Assembly (NCBI GenBank): GCA_008360975.2
Contig: CM039180.1
Location: 11,003,122-11,067,121, forward strand
Length of the DNA stretch: 64,000 nucleotides
DNA from: Lichenostomus cassidix
Lineage: Eukaryota > Chordata > Aves > Passeriformes > Meliphagidae
Direction of reading: 5' to 3'
In this document: one piece after another, positions 52,438 through 64,000 of the stretch
Numbering within the stretch: position 1 is the first letter of the stretch
How the letters are laid out: the number at the start of each line of letters is the position of its first letter
Position numbers and translations under genes: made by a program
The notes under the pieces: model-generated
The model's database searches: none
Told to the model about the DNA's origin: nothing
What the model saw: the letters and a program-made list of their open reading frames with translations, nothing else

Positions 52438-54360
52438 TTCAGAAAGCACGAATGTCTGATGGTTTAGTGCAATTCATATTTAACTCATCCAGCAAGATTC
52501 CAAAACAAATACATGTTCCTGCAGTACTTCAAAAATTATCCTCAAGTAACCAGTTTCTGGTATGGGAGGTAGGGTGTTTCATAAGTTTCATGCTTATTTA
52601 CCCAGCAATGTGTTTTGGACAGCAAACTGTTCGAGTAGGTCAGTTGTAGCTGCTGTTTGGTAATGGTTTGTATGCAAACATGTCCAATGTTTCTGTGGTC
52701 TTCAGCTATTAAGACTGTCAAACTATTCCTTCAGGAAAAAACATCATAAACAGGTCATGGTTTCACCTTTGAGCCATAGCAAGACGTTTTTCCTTATTCA
52801 ATACAGCACTGTAGTCTGAATAAAGTATTGCTTCTGCTGTGTTTATTTGCATTAATTTCTAATGCATTAGCTGTATTTCTGTATAATTTAAATTTTATGT
52901 GCTTTTTGGAGAGGACTTAGAGTGACTTTTTAAAATATTTTCATTGCATGTATTTCCTGAGGTGAGTATGGGCCAAGGAATGGTCTGGGGAACATATATT
53001 CTGTGAATGCCTAAATGATTGAGGTTTTAGGTCAAATTCTAGCCTTTATTATATATTTGTAAGAAATTGCTTTCAAATTACATTTGATATATCCTTCAAT
53101 TCTCAGTAGTTTAGGAGGTGACATCCAGTACAAAATATATTCAGAGACCTCAGGTACTAGACTTATGATAAAATTCCTTTCCTGATTCCATGGCATGCGT
53201 TATAGATGCTTTATGAAAAAGCAGATATGAGGTTTTCTTTTTCTTTCAGGACTCTCTTTCAGTATTTGCAATTTCATTTACTTAAATTATCGTCTGTTGC
53301 AGTATTAATTACTTCCTGTTTAGAAATTATGTAAGAGATTCACAAAAGTGCAAATAATTTATACTAAGAAGGCTGTAGCTTTCACTGTAGGTGTCCAAAG
53401 GTGCTCTTCAAATGGATAAAAATAAAAGCGATTTTAAAAGCATATTATGTTTTATTTATTTTTCAATACGTCTAAGGGAGCAACAGTTTTGCTGTTTGAT
53501 TCCTGACAGCTCTGAGTATGAAAATAGATGTATAATTCTGCTTGGAAAAAAGCAGCAGGGGCTGGTTAGAGTGCTGCACACCTGGGAAGCTTTAGGCTGG
53601 AGGAGTTGGCAGGCATCACCAAAGGTCACAGAGGATATCTGAGGGATGATGGATCCTCTCTGTTTGCAGATGTTAGCTGATAACCCTCGTTACCAGCACC
53701 AGCTCAGAGCCTGTGCAGCTTGTTACCAACCAATTTGCCAAAGCACTAAGAAAGGGCAAAATCCACCTGCAATTATCCTGACAAAGCAGGTCCAGTCCAG
53801 CAGACCTCAGGCTAAAGCCAGTTGCTCTCATGGACAAAAATTTAATCATGATATCCAGGTAATTTGTTGTACAGTTACTCTTTTTAGATTTTGCAGTATT
53901 CTTTAATATCAGATATGACAGCTATGCTTTTTCTCTGCTGTGTTTCTGAGTGTATACAAAACCCCCAGTTTAAATATATGTGGAAACATAAAATCAAAAT
54001 AATGGAGCTGAACAAAGCCATGGGGACAGCCAAGATTCCCTGTTAAAAAGACACATTTTGAATTTGTCTTTATTTCTGTGTCACAACAGTTCAAATAAAA
54101 CAGTTCACATCCTACAAACTGCATTATTAAGAGTTTTTATTGCCATGCTCAGACAATTTATACTAAATAAGACTGATGAAAAAATTATTGAGCAAGACAG
54201 AACAGTGTAACTGTGATAAGCAGTACTTCATGTCCTTGCTAATTAAGAAATGCAGCAAGAAAATACTTCACGCATTTTTTCTATAGTAATGAGTTTCTAT
54301 TTTTATCAAAAAATATTTAACTAAATTACCAAAACCCAGTGCACTTTCTTTAACCCTCTA

Positions 54361-54409
54361 AAATATTTTATTTTTTTACAAAAAAAAATATTTTATTTTT
54401 TTACAAAAC
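54361..54409. repeat. 25-bp AT-rich tandem duplication
   Basis: The unit AAAATATTTTATTTTTTTAC plus a few A bases occurs at 54361-54385 and again at 54386-54409, with no mismatch over the shared part. It lies in a strongly AT-rich neighbourhood (54290-54620). Confidence 0.9.
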
Positions 54410-55586
54410 TGTTTATTTAAAAGAAAAATAAATTGTAAAACAAATTGTTAGTTACATTGTCACAATCACAGTATCAGAAATATGTTTAGGTAATTTCATA
54501 TTAAAACAATTATTATACCTCTTTGCAAAGGCAAAAAAGTTTGTACTATTAAATATTTAAACAAGGTATGCTTAGATAAATACAAATTAAAAATAACATT
54601 TTCTTGCTTTCTTTCTTACTTTTTTAAAGGAAAGAATGAGCTGCAGTATCTTTTACTAGGTTCACTTTTGAAATACTGATGTACTTAATACACTTTACAT
54701 AGTTTTAAGCCAGCTGCCCCAAATCCACCCCAAAATGAAATTGTTCATAGGTAAGTGAAGACCTTTGCATAACCTGCAACTGATAGCGCTAAACAAAATC
54801 AGATTAAATAAGGAAGAGAATGATTAGCAGTGAGAAGAAAATTGACTCAGTGCTGAACATCTCCCTGAAAGAAATTGTAGCTAAACAAGAGAGGTTTCAC
54901 TGAAAAGCAAAGTAAATGGTCAGGGATTTTTAGGAAGCAATTCTCACAGAAAAGAAGTGTTAATAACACCATTTTTTTTTTTTGGAAGGGAACTAATAGT
55001 GATTCTATGTTGGAGTTGGCCTCATAATATGAAAAATAAGGTATCAATCTTCAGAATTTTTGATCATAAATATTTTCAGATTTTTTTGAAAAACTGTGAA
55101 GATGTACACATCAAGGCTTGTCCCAATCTCTGCTGTTAGATATTGATCAAGTGTTACTGCATATAGATATTGCATGGGCTTCTTGCACCTGTTTCTGAAA
55201 TATCTGTTACTGTTAGGAACAAGATACAGAGCCAACTAACAATTTGTGTAGTAACAGACTTGACCTTCCTCCTGGTTATGATAAGCTCAAATCAGTCAGT
55301 GATTCACTGCTGTCTCCATATAAAGACTATCAATCTGTGAGCACTTTCAGTATCTATAATTTTGCATCCCTTGTTCATAAAAATAAATCTGTTCAGTTGG
55401 ATAATCTTAGTTTCAGTCTTTCTGATTCTCCAAGGAATTAATCTTGCTGTCCAAAGGATCCCTTTAGAAATGAGCTGATTTTTTGTTGTTGTTTAGTAGC
55501 TCAGTGCAATGCCCTTGAAATGCAGCAGTGGCCATGAATATTTTTAAGACTTTATTACTCTTGATGTTAAGTTCCTCAGCAGTGGG

Positions 55587-55749
55587 ATCAGTGGATATTC
55601 TGGTTTTTAACTTGCATTTTAAAATGCCTCATGGCCTGTGTATCATAGTAGGAAAAAAATATTAGTGTATCAGTGGATATTTTGTTTTTTAACTTGTATT
55701 TTAAAATGCCTCACGGGCTTTGTATTATAGTAGGAAATAATATTACTGT
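55587..55749. repeat. 82-bp tandem duplication, diverged
   Basis: Copy 1 (55587-55668) and copy 2 (55669-55749) both start ATCAGTGGATATT and share TTTTTAACTTG, ATTTTAAAATGCCTCA and ATAGTAGGAAA in the same order. By eye they differ at roughly ten positions in 82, so the duplication is old enough to have accumulated substitutions. Several differences are C/T changes. Copy 1 contains a 12-bp perfect palindrome, CATTTTAAAATG. No transposon is recognised in the unit. Confidence 0.92.
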
Positions 55750-58700
55750 GGTTTTGTTCCCTATGAAAAAAAAAAGGAAAAAGTAAATTATCAACTTTTT
55801 TAATTTTGAAGTTGCAATGTTCCCCTTGCTCACATGCTGGGGACTACCCTGGCAAAGGAGGTAAACACTGAAGGTCCATCTATTGCCTACTCAACAGGCC
55901 TGCACAGAAAACTGATTTTTAATGTTCTTTCCCTTGGAGGCTTGTAGCTTGTTTGATCACACCTACACACAGCTGTTTCTGAAGTGCATTAGCTCCCCAC
56001 TATGTCAGTGGAAACAGAGGAGGGCAATTCCAGATGGAAATTCATCTTACTGATTTCCCTGAGGAAGTTTCCCATTTCTTTTGTTGTGTGTAGAGGCAGT
56101 TTATGGTAATGATTGTGTAATTATGTTCACCTGATTTTAGATCTCTGCAGGCATTTGTAGAGTCTGGTTGGTGTGGCACCACTATATACTAAGCAGCTGC
56201 TTTAGGGTGAGATGAATCATGTCTGAAAATGCTCATTCCTCCCCATTTACTGTAAGGGAAGTCTATGTAACTACCTCTGAAGTAAATGTCTCCATTTTCT
56301 GTGTAGGAAAATAATTAGGCCATCAGCATTTTCTGTGATGAAGAATTTAGTCTAAATTCTTTTCATAAGGGCTGCTCCACTTGGCCTAAATAATTAAGAT
56401 CCACCAACTAAAAAAAAAAAAAATGTAAATGAATGTTAACATAAAAATTCCAGAAGGAAAATCTAATTGTCACAGTTAATTAGCCATACCACCGAGGAAC
56501 ACGAGTTCTGGTTTCAGGAAGTGCTGAGCAAAAAGGTACAACAAGGACTGAAAGTCAGAGCTACCATCACAGATAAATGCCCTAAAACTAAGCCCAGTGC
56601 TGAATCTGTCTCTTACCCTGCAAGTATTTACGCAAAATGGAAATGAGGTATGATTTAAAGCTTCCTGCAGGGCCCCTGGAATACCTTAGACATGGCAAAC
56701 CATGTTAGCTGGGCAGAAGCTGGATGGGTTGGAATCACTTTCTGCAGAAGGATTTGAATGCAGGTCTCCTGACAGGTTTCTGAGCATCTTCATTGAAAGC
56801 TGAAAGGCAGAGAAGTACCACTGGGAAAACAATCACCAATTCTTTCCTTCAGCAGTGTTTTGAAGAGAGAACTCAGTTCCCCCAACTTCTGAAGGCCATG
56901 GCTCATGCTCTTACCTGCAAAGGCTGGACCAAGTTCCACCTTCGACAAGCAGACAATGAGAAACAGAGCAGTGAGAGAGCAGGAATCACCTGACCAAACC
57001 CAAACATTTCCACACACTGAAATTAAATCCTTACTTATTACTTCTCACTGATTTTTTGCCTTTGTTTAATTTGAATGAATGGACTGATAAAGTAACACAT
57101 CAGTTTTAAATGCTGCCACTGTTCTTTTTTGATTAGCCAGTTTGGCATGTGAATGAGTGTACTTTCGTAAGCAGACATTACCACAGAATTTTTTAATGCT
57201 AAAATTTGTCATAATAAAAATGTGCATGCTATTGTCACACAGGTGTTAAATTAGATACTTTCATTTATTGGTGGATTGAACCAAACAGCAAGGGAACCCA
57301 GGAAGAATCAAGGATAACGCTAAAGATAAAGCTAAAAGTTCCAGATATATTAGTAATTGAATAATGTAAATTTTAAGTTATATTTTTTTTAAATTGAAAA
57401 GCTTTTTTTTTTAACAATTATCCTACTAAATTTTTAATGTATTTCCAAAAGGAATTGCAATCTATCATCCTTCAGTGTGTGAAGTATGCAATTACCAATT
57501 AACATGCAGCTATGAAATTTAGGCAGACATAAAATCAGGAAATATCTAATATCTATGCTGCCTTTATTGCACTTTCCTTTGAAGCATCTAGATTAGCAAC
57601 AGCCAGGAGTTCATTGGACTAAGTGAACACCAAAAGCAGCCCCATTTTTTGATGTCTGAAAAGAACTATTTTAATTTTGTTAAATATGAGCTTTAATAAT
57701 ACAAGCACCATAAGGAAAAAAAAAATTCTTTCAAGTGCTTTGTTGGAGCTTCTGTATATTTTCCATATTACCTGAATGGGGGGAAAAAGGAAAATAAATG
57801 GATTCTGTCTAGAAGCATTTGTAATTTGTAATCATTTTCTGGTTTTCTCAGAAATCATTGTAATTATGGCGTTATTTGTGACAGAACACGGAAAAGTACC
57901 TCTTCATTAGCTTGCTTATTTCAGGCTGCACAGACCCTTGTAAATGTAGTTTACAATAAACAACCCATGAATCATCATATTTTGCTAGCAAGTGTTATGA
58001 GGCTGTACAGAAAAAACCACAAACAATCTCTCTCAGGTGTTTTGGGAGCTGTCAGGGTAAACATCTCAGTATTTATAACACAGACCATGTAACTTCCTGA
58101 GCAACACTGAAAGACACGATTGGCTTTCCAGTGGGATAAAACTGTTAATCTTTATTATCTTTTGAAAAAGTGCTTTGGAAAGACTCATTCCTCTGCACTG
58201 AATAAAAATGACTGTTTTTCACACTGAACATACGTTATTCTAATGGAAATTTAGGACATAAAAAGCTGATTAACTTAACTCTAAATAATGTGTATATAGT
58301 TAAGACCTGAACATTTGCTGTGTGCAATTTTTTTTTTTCTTTCTAAAAAACAATGATAAAACGTTGATCTGTGACTTGGATTAGAGGACACATGAGTCAC
58401 CAATGTGCCATGAGAATATCCAGTTGTCAAATCAAATATATCATTTGTGTTAGCAGACTTGTTTAAGTAGAAATAATTATTTCACATTGGACTTCAGACA
58501 ATTAGGTCAAAACTTTATTTAAAATGGGAAAAAATAAGCTACCTTTCTATTTTATTATAACATTAGTGCCTAGAGTAGTGTTTTGGTCTTGCCTGGAACT
58601 TCTGTCTTGGTGAGACACATCACAGTTTTCTAAATGAATTTATAAGTAAAGAAGAAATTACCTGAATCTTAGGCAAACAAGTAGCTTATGAATATGCATA

Positions 58701-58960
58701 ATGTGCCAAATAGAAATATTCTTACCATGAATCATTCGAGTTTATTCACTTACATAAATGCACAGACATCTCTCAGTTTGGGTGAACCCATCACAAGCAG
58801 AATTATAACTCTACTGGTTTTTGAATATTTCTAAGTGAGTATATTCCTTTTTTCCTGGGAAAGTATTCCTCTCCAAACTGTTTCTTGTAATTTCTAAATA
58901 GCTTAGATACTCCTTCTAGATTTTGCTGTTCTTATGACTCCTGAAACCAAGGCTGTAAGT

Positions 58961-59036
58961 AGAAACTAAAAAAAACCCCACAAACCACAAAGCCAAAGCA
59001 TCCCACAAAAACAAAGAAATAAAACCAAAACCTGAC
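58961..59036. repeat. A/C-rich low-complexity tract
   Basis: About 75 bases made mostly of A and C (AAAAAAACCCCACAAACCAC and ACAAAGAAATAAAACCAAAA blocks). It is similar in character to the tracts at 28179 and 40894. No LINE or SINE body was recognised to the left to make it a retrotransposon tail. Confidence 0.65.
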
Positions 59037-61895
59037 AGCAAACAGATAGAAAAATAGTAAAATAGACCAAAGACACCATTTTGCAGTGGAACAACTACAA
59101 TTGATGGTGTGTGGAATAACTGTTACTTCACAATTTAAATGTGGTTGTTCCCAGTATAGGTGACAGTGTAGTTTCTAGGAAGATAGCAAAGACCTGTTCC
59201 TCTGGGTCAGACCTTTATTTGCACAAATTTCCCTTTTTTTCATTGACTTGGAGGCCACACAGGGTGCCTGGGGCAGCCAGTGCCCTGCAGCAGAGCTGTG
59301 CATGTGGCTCTGGCTGGGGAAGAAAGGCAGTGAGTTTGTCTTTGCAGCATCCAAACAGATTCCAGTTTATTAGCCCAAATAAAGAGTCTGTAGCATCAGT
59401 TCTTACAGCCACCTTGGAAGCCTTTTGCCTCAGATACAGAGATAAAACTGAAACCATCTCCTTAGGAAAGCTAAAGAACTGCCATCCAGAACCCTGAATG
59501 AACTGCTTAGCCAATACCAGCTTTTAGCTTTTCTGAGCAGCTGCTGAGATCTTAAATAATTACATAGCTCTACAAAAAACTGCAGTTTCAATGTGTTGTG
59601 AGGGGGAGTCTGTATTCAGTTCATTTACCCTGAACAGCTATTCCACAGCTGAGATACGAAGCTATTCCTTGTCTTTGTGTCTCTGTTTAACACATAATTA
59701 TGGTTTCTTAATTGCATTTGAATACTATCTGATTTTTAATTCTACATACACCCTCCAGGTACACTTCAATTCATGCACAAGATGTATATTTTTATTTTAA
59801 TATTTTTGCAAATAGGTAATTTTGTTTTCTTTTTAGTTACAAAATGTGCTTTAAATTATTTAAAAATGCCTAGATCAAATTCTCTTGTGTGTATCAACAT
59901 TGTAATTAAAACTGTCTAATTCAGAAGTAAAAATTACAGATTTTTATGACTAGATGGCAGGTCATCTAGTGATAAGAAATCGTGATTAAAAATCTCATCT
60001 TGAAAATTATTTTCTTCCGCACAATGTACTGCTACTGAAACAATTCACTGAAAGTTTCTTAAATCTTAAAAAATTGTGAGAGCCAATCCTCACTTGATTT
60101 CTTGTGAAAATGTCTGGGAAAAGCCTCTTCTTGCAGGCTTTATGCTGTACTGCCCAGTTAAATTGCCAATTTGGGAATAGCCAACAGTACCTATATTGAG
60201 TTTTTCTTTTTGAAAGGTGCATTACTCATATTTGCCAATTCCTGTTACCTACTTATGCAGCACCTGTGCAGTTCAGTGGAATTATTTTTGATTGAGTGGA
60301 CAGAGTGGAGTGGGTGCAAACTGTGAGAGTTCATGACTCTTTGTGCTAGAATTCAAATGAGACCTTTCCAGCTCTGCACAAACCTTAGAAAATAAAATAG
60401 CAGCAAATAAAATAATAGTCAGCAGGATATCTCCAGAGAGGGGTGAGGAGTATTATCAAAAGGACCTTCCTTCCAGGAAAAAATCACTGGTAGAAACCTG
60501 GGCAAGCAGAAAGCTTGCTGCTGCTTCTTAATGACAGGATGATGGTGGGGAATGTGTGTTGCTTTGTATTGGGAGGCAATTGTGTAAATGGAACCCTGGA
60601 ATAAAATTAGCCTGTTGGTAATGTGTTGGGGGGAAAGAAGGAGGGGAAGTCACTCATGAGCAGGTGATTGAAGTAGAAGGTCTTAAAGATGCAGCTTGAG
60701 AAGTTACTGAAAAATCTCAGTAGATCTGTCTTCCTTTTGCAAGACCAAGCTTGATCAGACTTCTTTTATTTTCATGTTCATTACAGGCTCTAAGTAGCTG
60801 CAGGTTGAGAACAGTCATGTTCATGTTTTAGGTCCCTGATCCTGAGAGAGGAATCTGAGGACACAGTTGATCAACCAGATTGTCTCCTTGAAGTACAAGA
60901 AGGAAGAGTTAGTTCAAGTGGTTGTTATTTTAATCTCTAAAATGTGAAAGATAAAGGAGTGAATTAGGTACACCTCAGTTAGGGGTTTTTGTTCTCAACT
61001 AATTTCTAGATTTAAATGTAGTTCGGTTAGAATCTTAGGGTCCTCTGCTCAGCCATAGCCACACTGGTGATTAAACAAATGTACATGCCTGAGAAATTTT
61101 CAAACTGTGAAGCCAGGAATCTCATTTTGGGGTTTCTTTGTACCTAAAGTGCAACACACTGAGGTATATATTTTTTTTTTATTGGGCTCCCAGTGCACCA
61201 GATACAGTTATTAAGAGAATAAGGACCTGTGCATGCTTTAACATAGTCATTTCTAGTGTGACATACAGTGTGAGGTGTACCTGTTCTCCTGGTAGCACCA
61301 GCTAGAAGAAGGGACACCACGAGAAGGGTCAAGTGATGTTAGCATGAGTCAGTCAGATGTGGAATTGATATATTTCATCTCCATTCACAGGACTCTGTGT
61401 TTTACACATCGATGCATAGTCTCACATATTTCTGTGTGACTTGGATATTCTTTGCAAGTAGTCATTCCTTTTTTTTTGGTTTTTTGGCAATTTAAGGAAG
61501 CTTCCAGTGTTTTGTGCTTGTGCTTAAAAATTGAGAATTTTTTGTCCGGCATCCAGTTAAAGATGTTTCATATGTTAAGTATTTGCTGAAAGAAAGGATT
61601 ATAGTGTAGTTAAAGCATTGGACAGATCATGCTGTGCGGCCATAAATGTAAAGGGTATAAATAAAAAGGCTAAAATAAAGGACATAGCTGTTGTGGGTGT
61701 TTGACTGTTAAGAAAGTAGAAAGCAACAAATCAGGCAAGAATCCTAGTAAATCTTAAGCAGGTTTTCTGTGTGCTGGTATGTGCAGCAATCTGTATATGT
61801 CTTCCTAGTGCAGCAGACCATGAACTGAAGGTGTTCCTATTAATTTAAACTGGGTCATCTAACTCACCATACTCCTGCCAGAAGCACACTGCTAT

Positions 61896-62300
61896 AATCA
61901 CAGAACCATAGAATGGTTTGGGTTGGAAGAGACCTTAAAGATAATCTCATTCCAGCCCTTCTGCCTTGGGCAAGGACACTTTTCACCGGACCAGGTTGCT
62001 CAAAGCCCCATCCAGCCTGGCATTGAGCACTGCCCAGAGATGGGGCATCCAAAACTTCTCTGGGCAACCCATCCCAGTGCCTCACCACCCTCACAGGAAA
62101 GGATTTCCTCCTTGTATCTAATCTACACCTACCCTCTTCCTGGAGCCTTCTCTCCTCCAGCCTGAGCAGCCCCAACTCTCTGAGCCTCTGTTTCACAGCA
62201 GAGGTGCTCCAGCCCTTGGATCATCTTCATGACTCTCCACTGGCCTCATTTCAGCAGGTCTGTGTCCTCCTTGTGTTGGAGGCCCCCGAGCCACGTGCAT
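61896..62300 (-). mobile_element. CR1 LINE ORF2 3' part and tail with in-frame internal deletion
   Basis: The + strand starts with the reversed CR1 tail (AATCACAGAACCATAGAATGG, then TTTGGGTTGGAAGAGACCTT) and continues through GGTTGCTCAAAGCCCCATCC, TCTCTGGGCAACCCATCCCA and CCTCACCACCCTCACAG to about 62300. On the - strand a frame at 61864-62196 reads the ORF2 C-terminus: QRLRELGLLRLEERRLQEE, then directly RKSFPVRVVRHWDGLPREV and DAPSL. About 44 codons normally between these two segments are missing, and the frame stays open across the gap. The copy is 5'-truncated and cannot move by itself. Confidence 0.93.
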
Positions 62301-64000
62301 CTCTGAAAATAGTTTTGCAATAAAAGAACTATGTTTGAATCATACATGGGTCACTGCAGAAAAAATCTTACCAGTTAATGGTGCCAGTGTAGAACACCTT
62401 GATTTGAAAGTAATTCTTTCTGCCAGAAACTTCTGTAGAAAAAAAGCTGGGTTTAAGCTTTGAAGAAGAGGTTAGAAGTTAAGGAACTGGAGAGATGACT
62501 TACTAGAACTCATACATATTTTATTTCTTTTAATATCTCGCTTTTCATCCCACCAAAACAGCTTCTAATGGATTCTCAAGTCTCTAGAGAAATTTTTTAA
62601 CATTATTTTTTGATAGGATAAAGTGCATCCATAGGTCTGCTTTACTGAATGTTCCTCGTGCTCTCTGGAAAATAGCACTTCTGTTGACAGCAATGCTTTT
62701 TTGCTTTATGCTTTTTTTTCAATTAAACCTTTTGGAAGACCAGTCCATACAGATTTAGCCTTAAATTCTGATTCTGGTTGGACTGCTCTATAAAGTGCAG
62801 ATTAGAAATCTCTGTAGATTGCTGAAAAGAATGAATGAAAAGATCCCAGTTTCTGTGTCATGTAATCACTGTTGTGTCCTTAGTCACATAAGGAATCAAA
62901 GTGATATTCTTAGCACAATATAAGAAAAACTTGATAAGCTTATTCGTTTACCATATGGTATTGAAAAAAGAAGTTCAAAATGAAGCTTGATGGATACTTT
63001 AGCAAATTTTTGTTGGTAGTTTGGCTAGGAAGTTAACTGTCCCAGCATGAAATCTATATTAGGAATTATGCCAAAATGTTGGGGGTGGAGGGAAACACAT
63101 GGGAAGGAGTGGTGAAGAGGCTGTTGGTGGAAACTTTACCAGTGGACTGCAGGCAGTCTTAGGAGACACTGGGTTCTAAATGCTAGTGTTGAATTTTCCT
63201 GCACCAGTCTAGGATATTTTTTTTTCTCTTTCTCCTTTATGATTCTCCTTCTCCTTTACCCTCTCTAAAAGCATGTCTACATTGTTAGTCACTTTATTAA
63301 CTGCTGAGGGACACAAAATGACTAGTTCAGACTGGATATCTGACTCTTAGGTAGCTAAAGATGAATCATATTTGTTCTATTGTATGGTTTAATTTATCCC
63401 CAGTAAGCAAGGAATGGAAGATGAGTGGAGCTGTGAGAGTCGTGAATCCTTCAGCTTCAGTGGTTTGGGTGCTTTCAACTTTAATTTTCCTGTTCCAGTA
63501 TCTGTAGCATTAATTCCTTGGCAATTAAAAACAGCATCAGGAAGGCCTTTAAGAAATTAAAATCTGAAAGCTAATGAAAGCAAGTAATGTATGACTGTGA
63601 AAATGGAGGAGCAGTAAGGACCTCTGTAAGAACTGTGAATAGCCCAGGTGGTGCCCTAGGGTACCTGAGGGCAGCCAGGCATGGTCAGCTCTCTGCCTCT
63701 GCTGTTTGGAGTTTTGCAGCTTTGGAAGATTAGACACAAGTATCTTCTTTTGCACCAAAAAAATATGTGCCTTCAGTTTTGAAACTGACCTAAAGGGATT
63801 TTGAGTGGAATCTGAAATTTATACCCTTGTGGATACTAGAGACATATAGAGCTCTGCCTCACAGTATTAGTACAGAAGTGAAAGAGAAGTATAGAAAGTG
63901 GGGATAAACCAAATGGATAATAAGTTAAATATAAAGAATTTGAGTTAGCAGCATTCCTTTTCTCTGTCACTGTAACTCACTTTTTTTACTAGTGTACTAT
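62301..64000. other. unique AT-rich non-coding DNA
   Basis: No gene or transposon was recognised from the end of the CR1 copy to the window edge. The only longer frame is 69 codons (63549-63758, -), without a known domain. A T-rich run (63220-63240) and purine-rich stretches near 63860-63910 are the only compositional features. Confidence 0.5.

Larger units (their letters stand above)
50886..61895. other. unique AT-rich non-coding DNA with local duplications
   Basis: About 11 kb with no supported gene. GC-richer patches lie near 51070-51260, 53560-53850 and 59215-59350. Bases about 57020-58260 are AT-rich with long well-mixed stretches, few simple repeats and isolated CpGs, a look often seen in conserved non-coding DNA, though this cannot be shown here. 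Microsatellite, duplication and A/C-rich tracts are listed separately. Frames of up to 118 codons (59141-59497 +) overlap frames on the other strand and show no known domain. Confidence 0.5.

Noticed and set aside
56740..56960. Possible - strand tRNA-like head of a MIR SINE (GATTTGAATGCAGGTCTCCT block)
   Set aside because: Only about 20-25 bases resemble the head. The expected core sequence to the left could not be followed, so coincidence is likely.
1..64000. CRISPR array, tRNA or rRNA genes, bacterial or phage gene cluster
   Set aside because: No regularly spaced repeats, cloverleaf-like segments or dense gene packing were seen. Repeats identify the DNA as avian nuclear sequence.

Overview
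The window reads as nuclear DNA of a bird, most likely a songbird (passerine). It is AT-rich and poor in CpG, and it carries scattered 3' ends of CR1 LINEs, the dominant avian retrotransposon. It also has a solo LTR of a type I recognise from songbird genomes, a second LTR-like block, and one probable relic of an ancient MIR-type SINE. I found no bacterial, phage or organellar features, no operon-like gene packing, no CRISPR array, and no tRNA or rRNA gene. Organism and repeat family names come from remembered consensus sequences, not from a search.

I cannot support any host protein-coding gene. The longest open frames (60 to 208 codons) lie in low-complexity DNA, overlap frames on the other strand, or run through retroelements. 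The window therefore looks like an intergenic gene desert or the inside of a very large intron. Sequence alone does not separate these.

Layout: 1-3305 unique DNA with a purine-rich left end and a GC-richer block; 3306-3395 CR1 tail (-); 11122-11220 CR1 tail (-); 13071-13294 internally deleted CR1 (+); 18875-19032 old CR1 tail (+); 26490-26860 pyrimidine-rich tract; 29541-29568 long T run; 31971-32310 old CR1 (-); 34600-35456 LTR (+); 40799-40980 tandem duplication plus T-rich and A/C-rich low complexity; 43505-44350 the largest CR1 (+), which joins an ORF2 linker segment directly to the ORF2 C-terminal region; 48616-49074 second LTR-like block, probably (-); 50765-50885 MIR-like SINE (+); 52394-52436 ATT microsatellite; 54361-54409 and 55587-55749 local tandem duplications; 61896-62300 CR1 (-) with an in-frame internal deletion.

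There are no cooperating genes to describe. The main points are the retroelement history, namely three CR1 copies each with a different internal deletion and two LTRs without visible internal regions, and a few low-CpG, AT-rich stretches that might be conserved non-coding elements. I did not find a convincing previously undescribed system.
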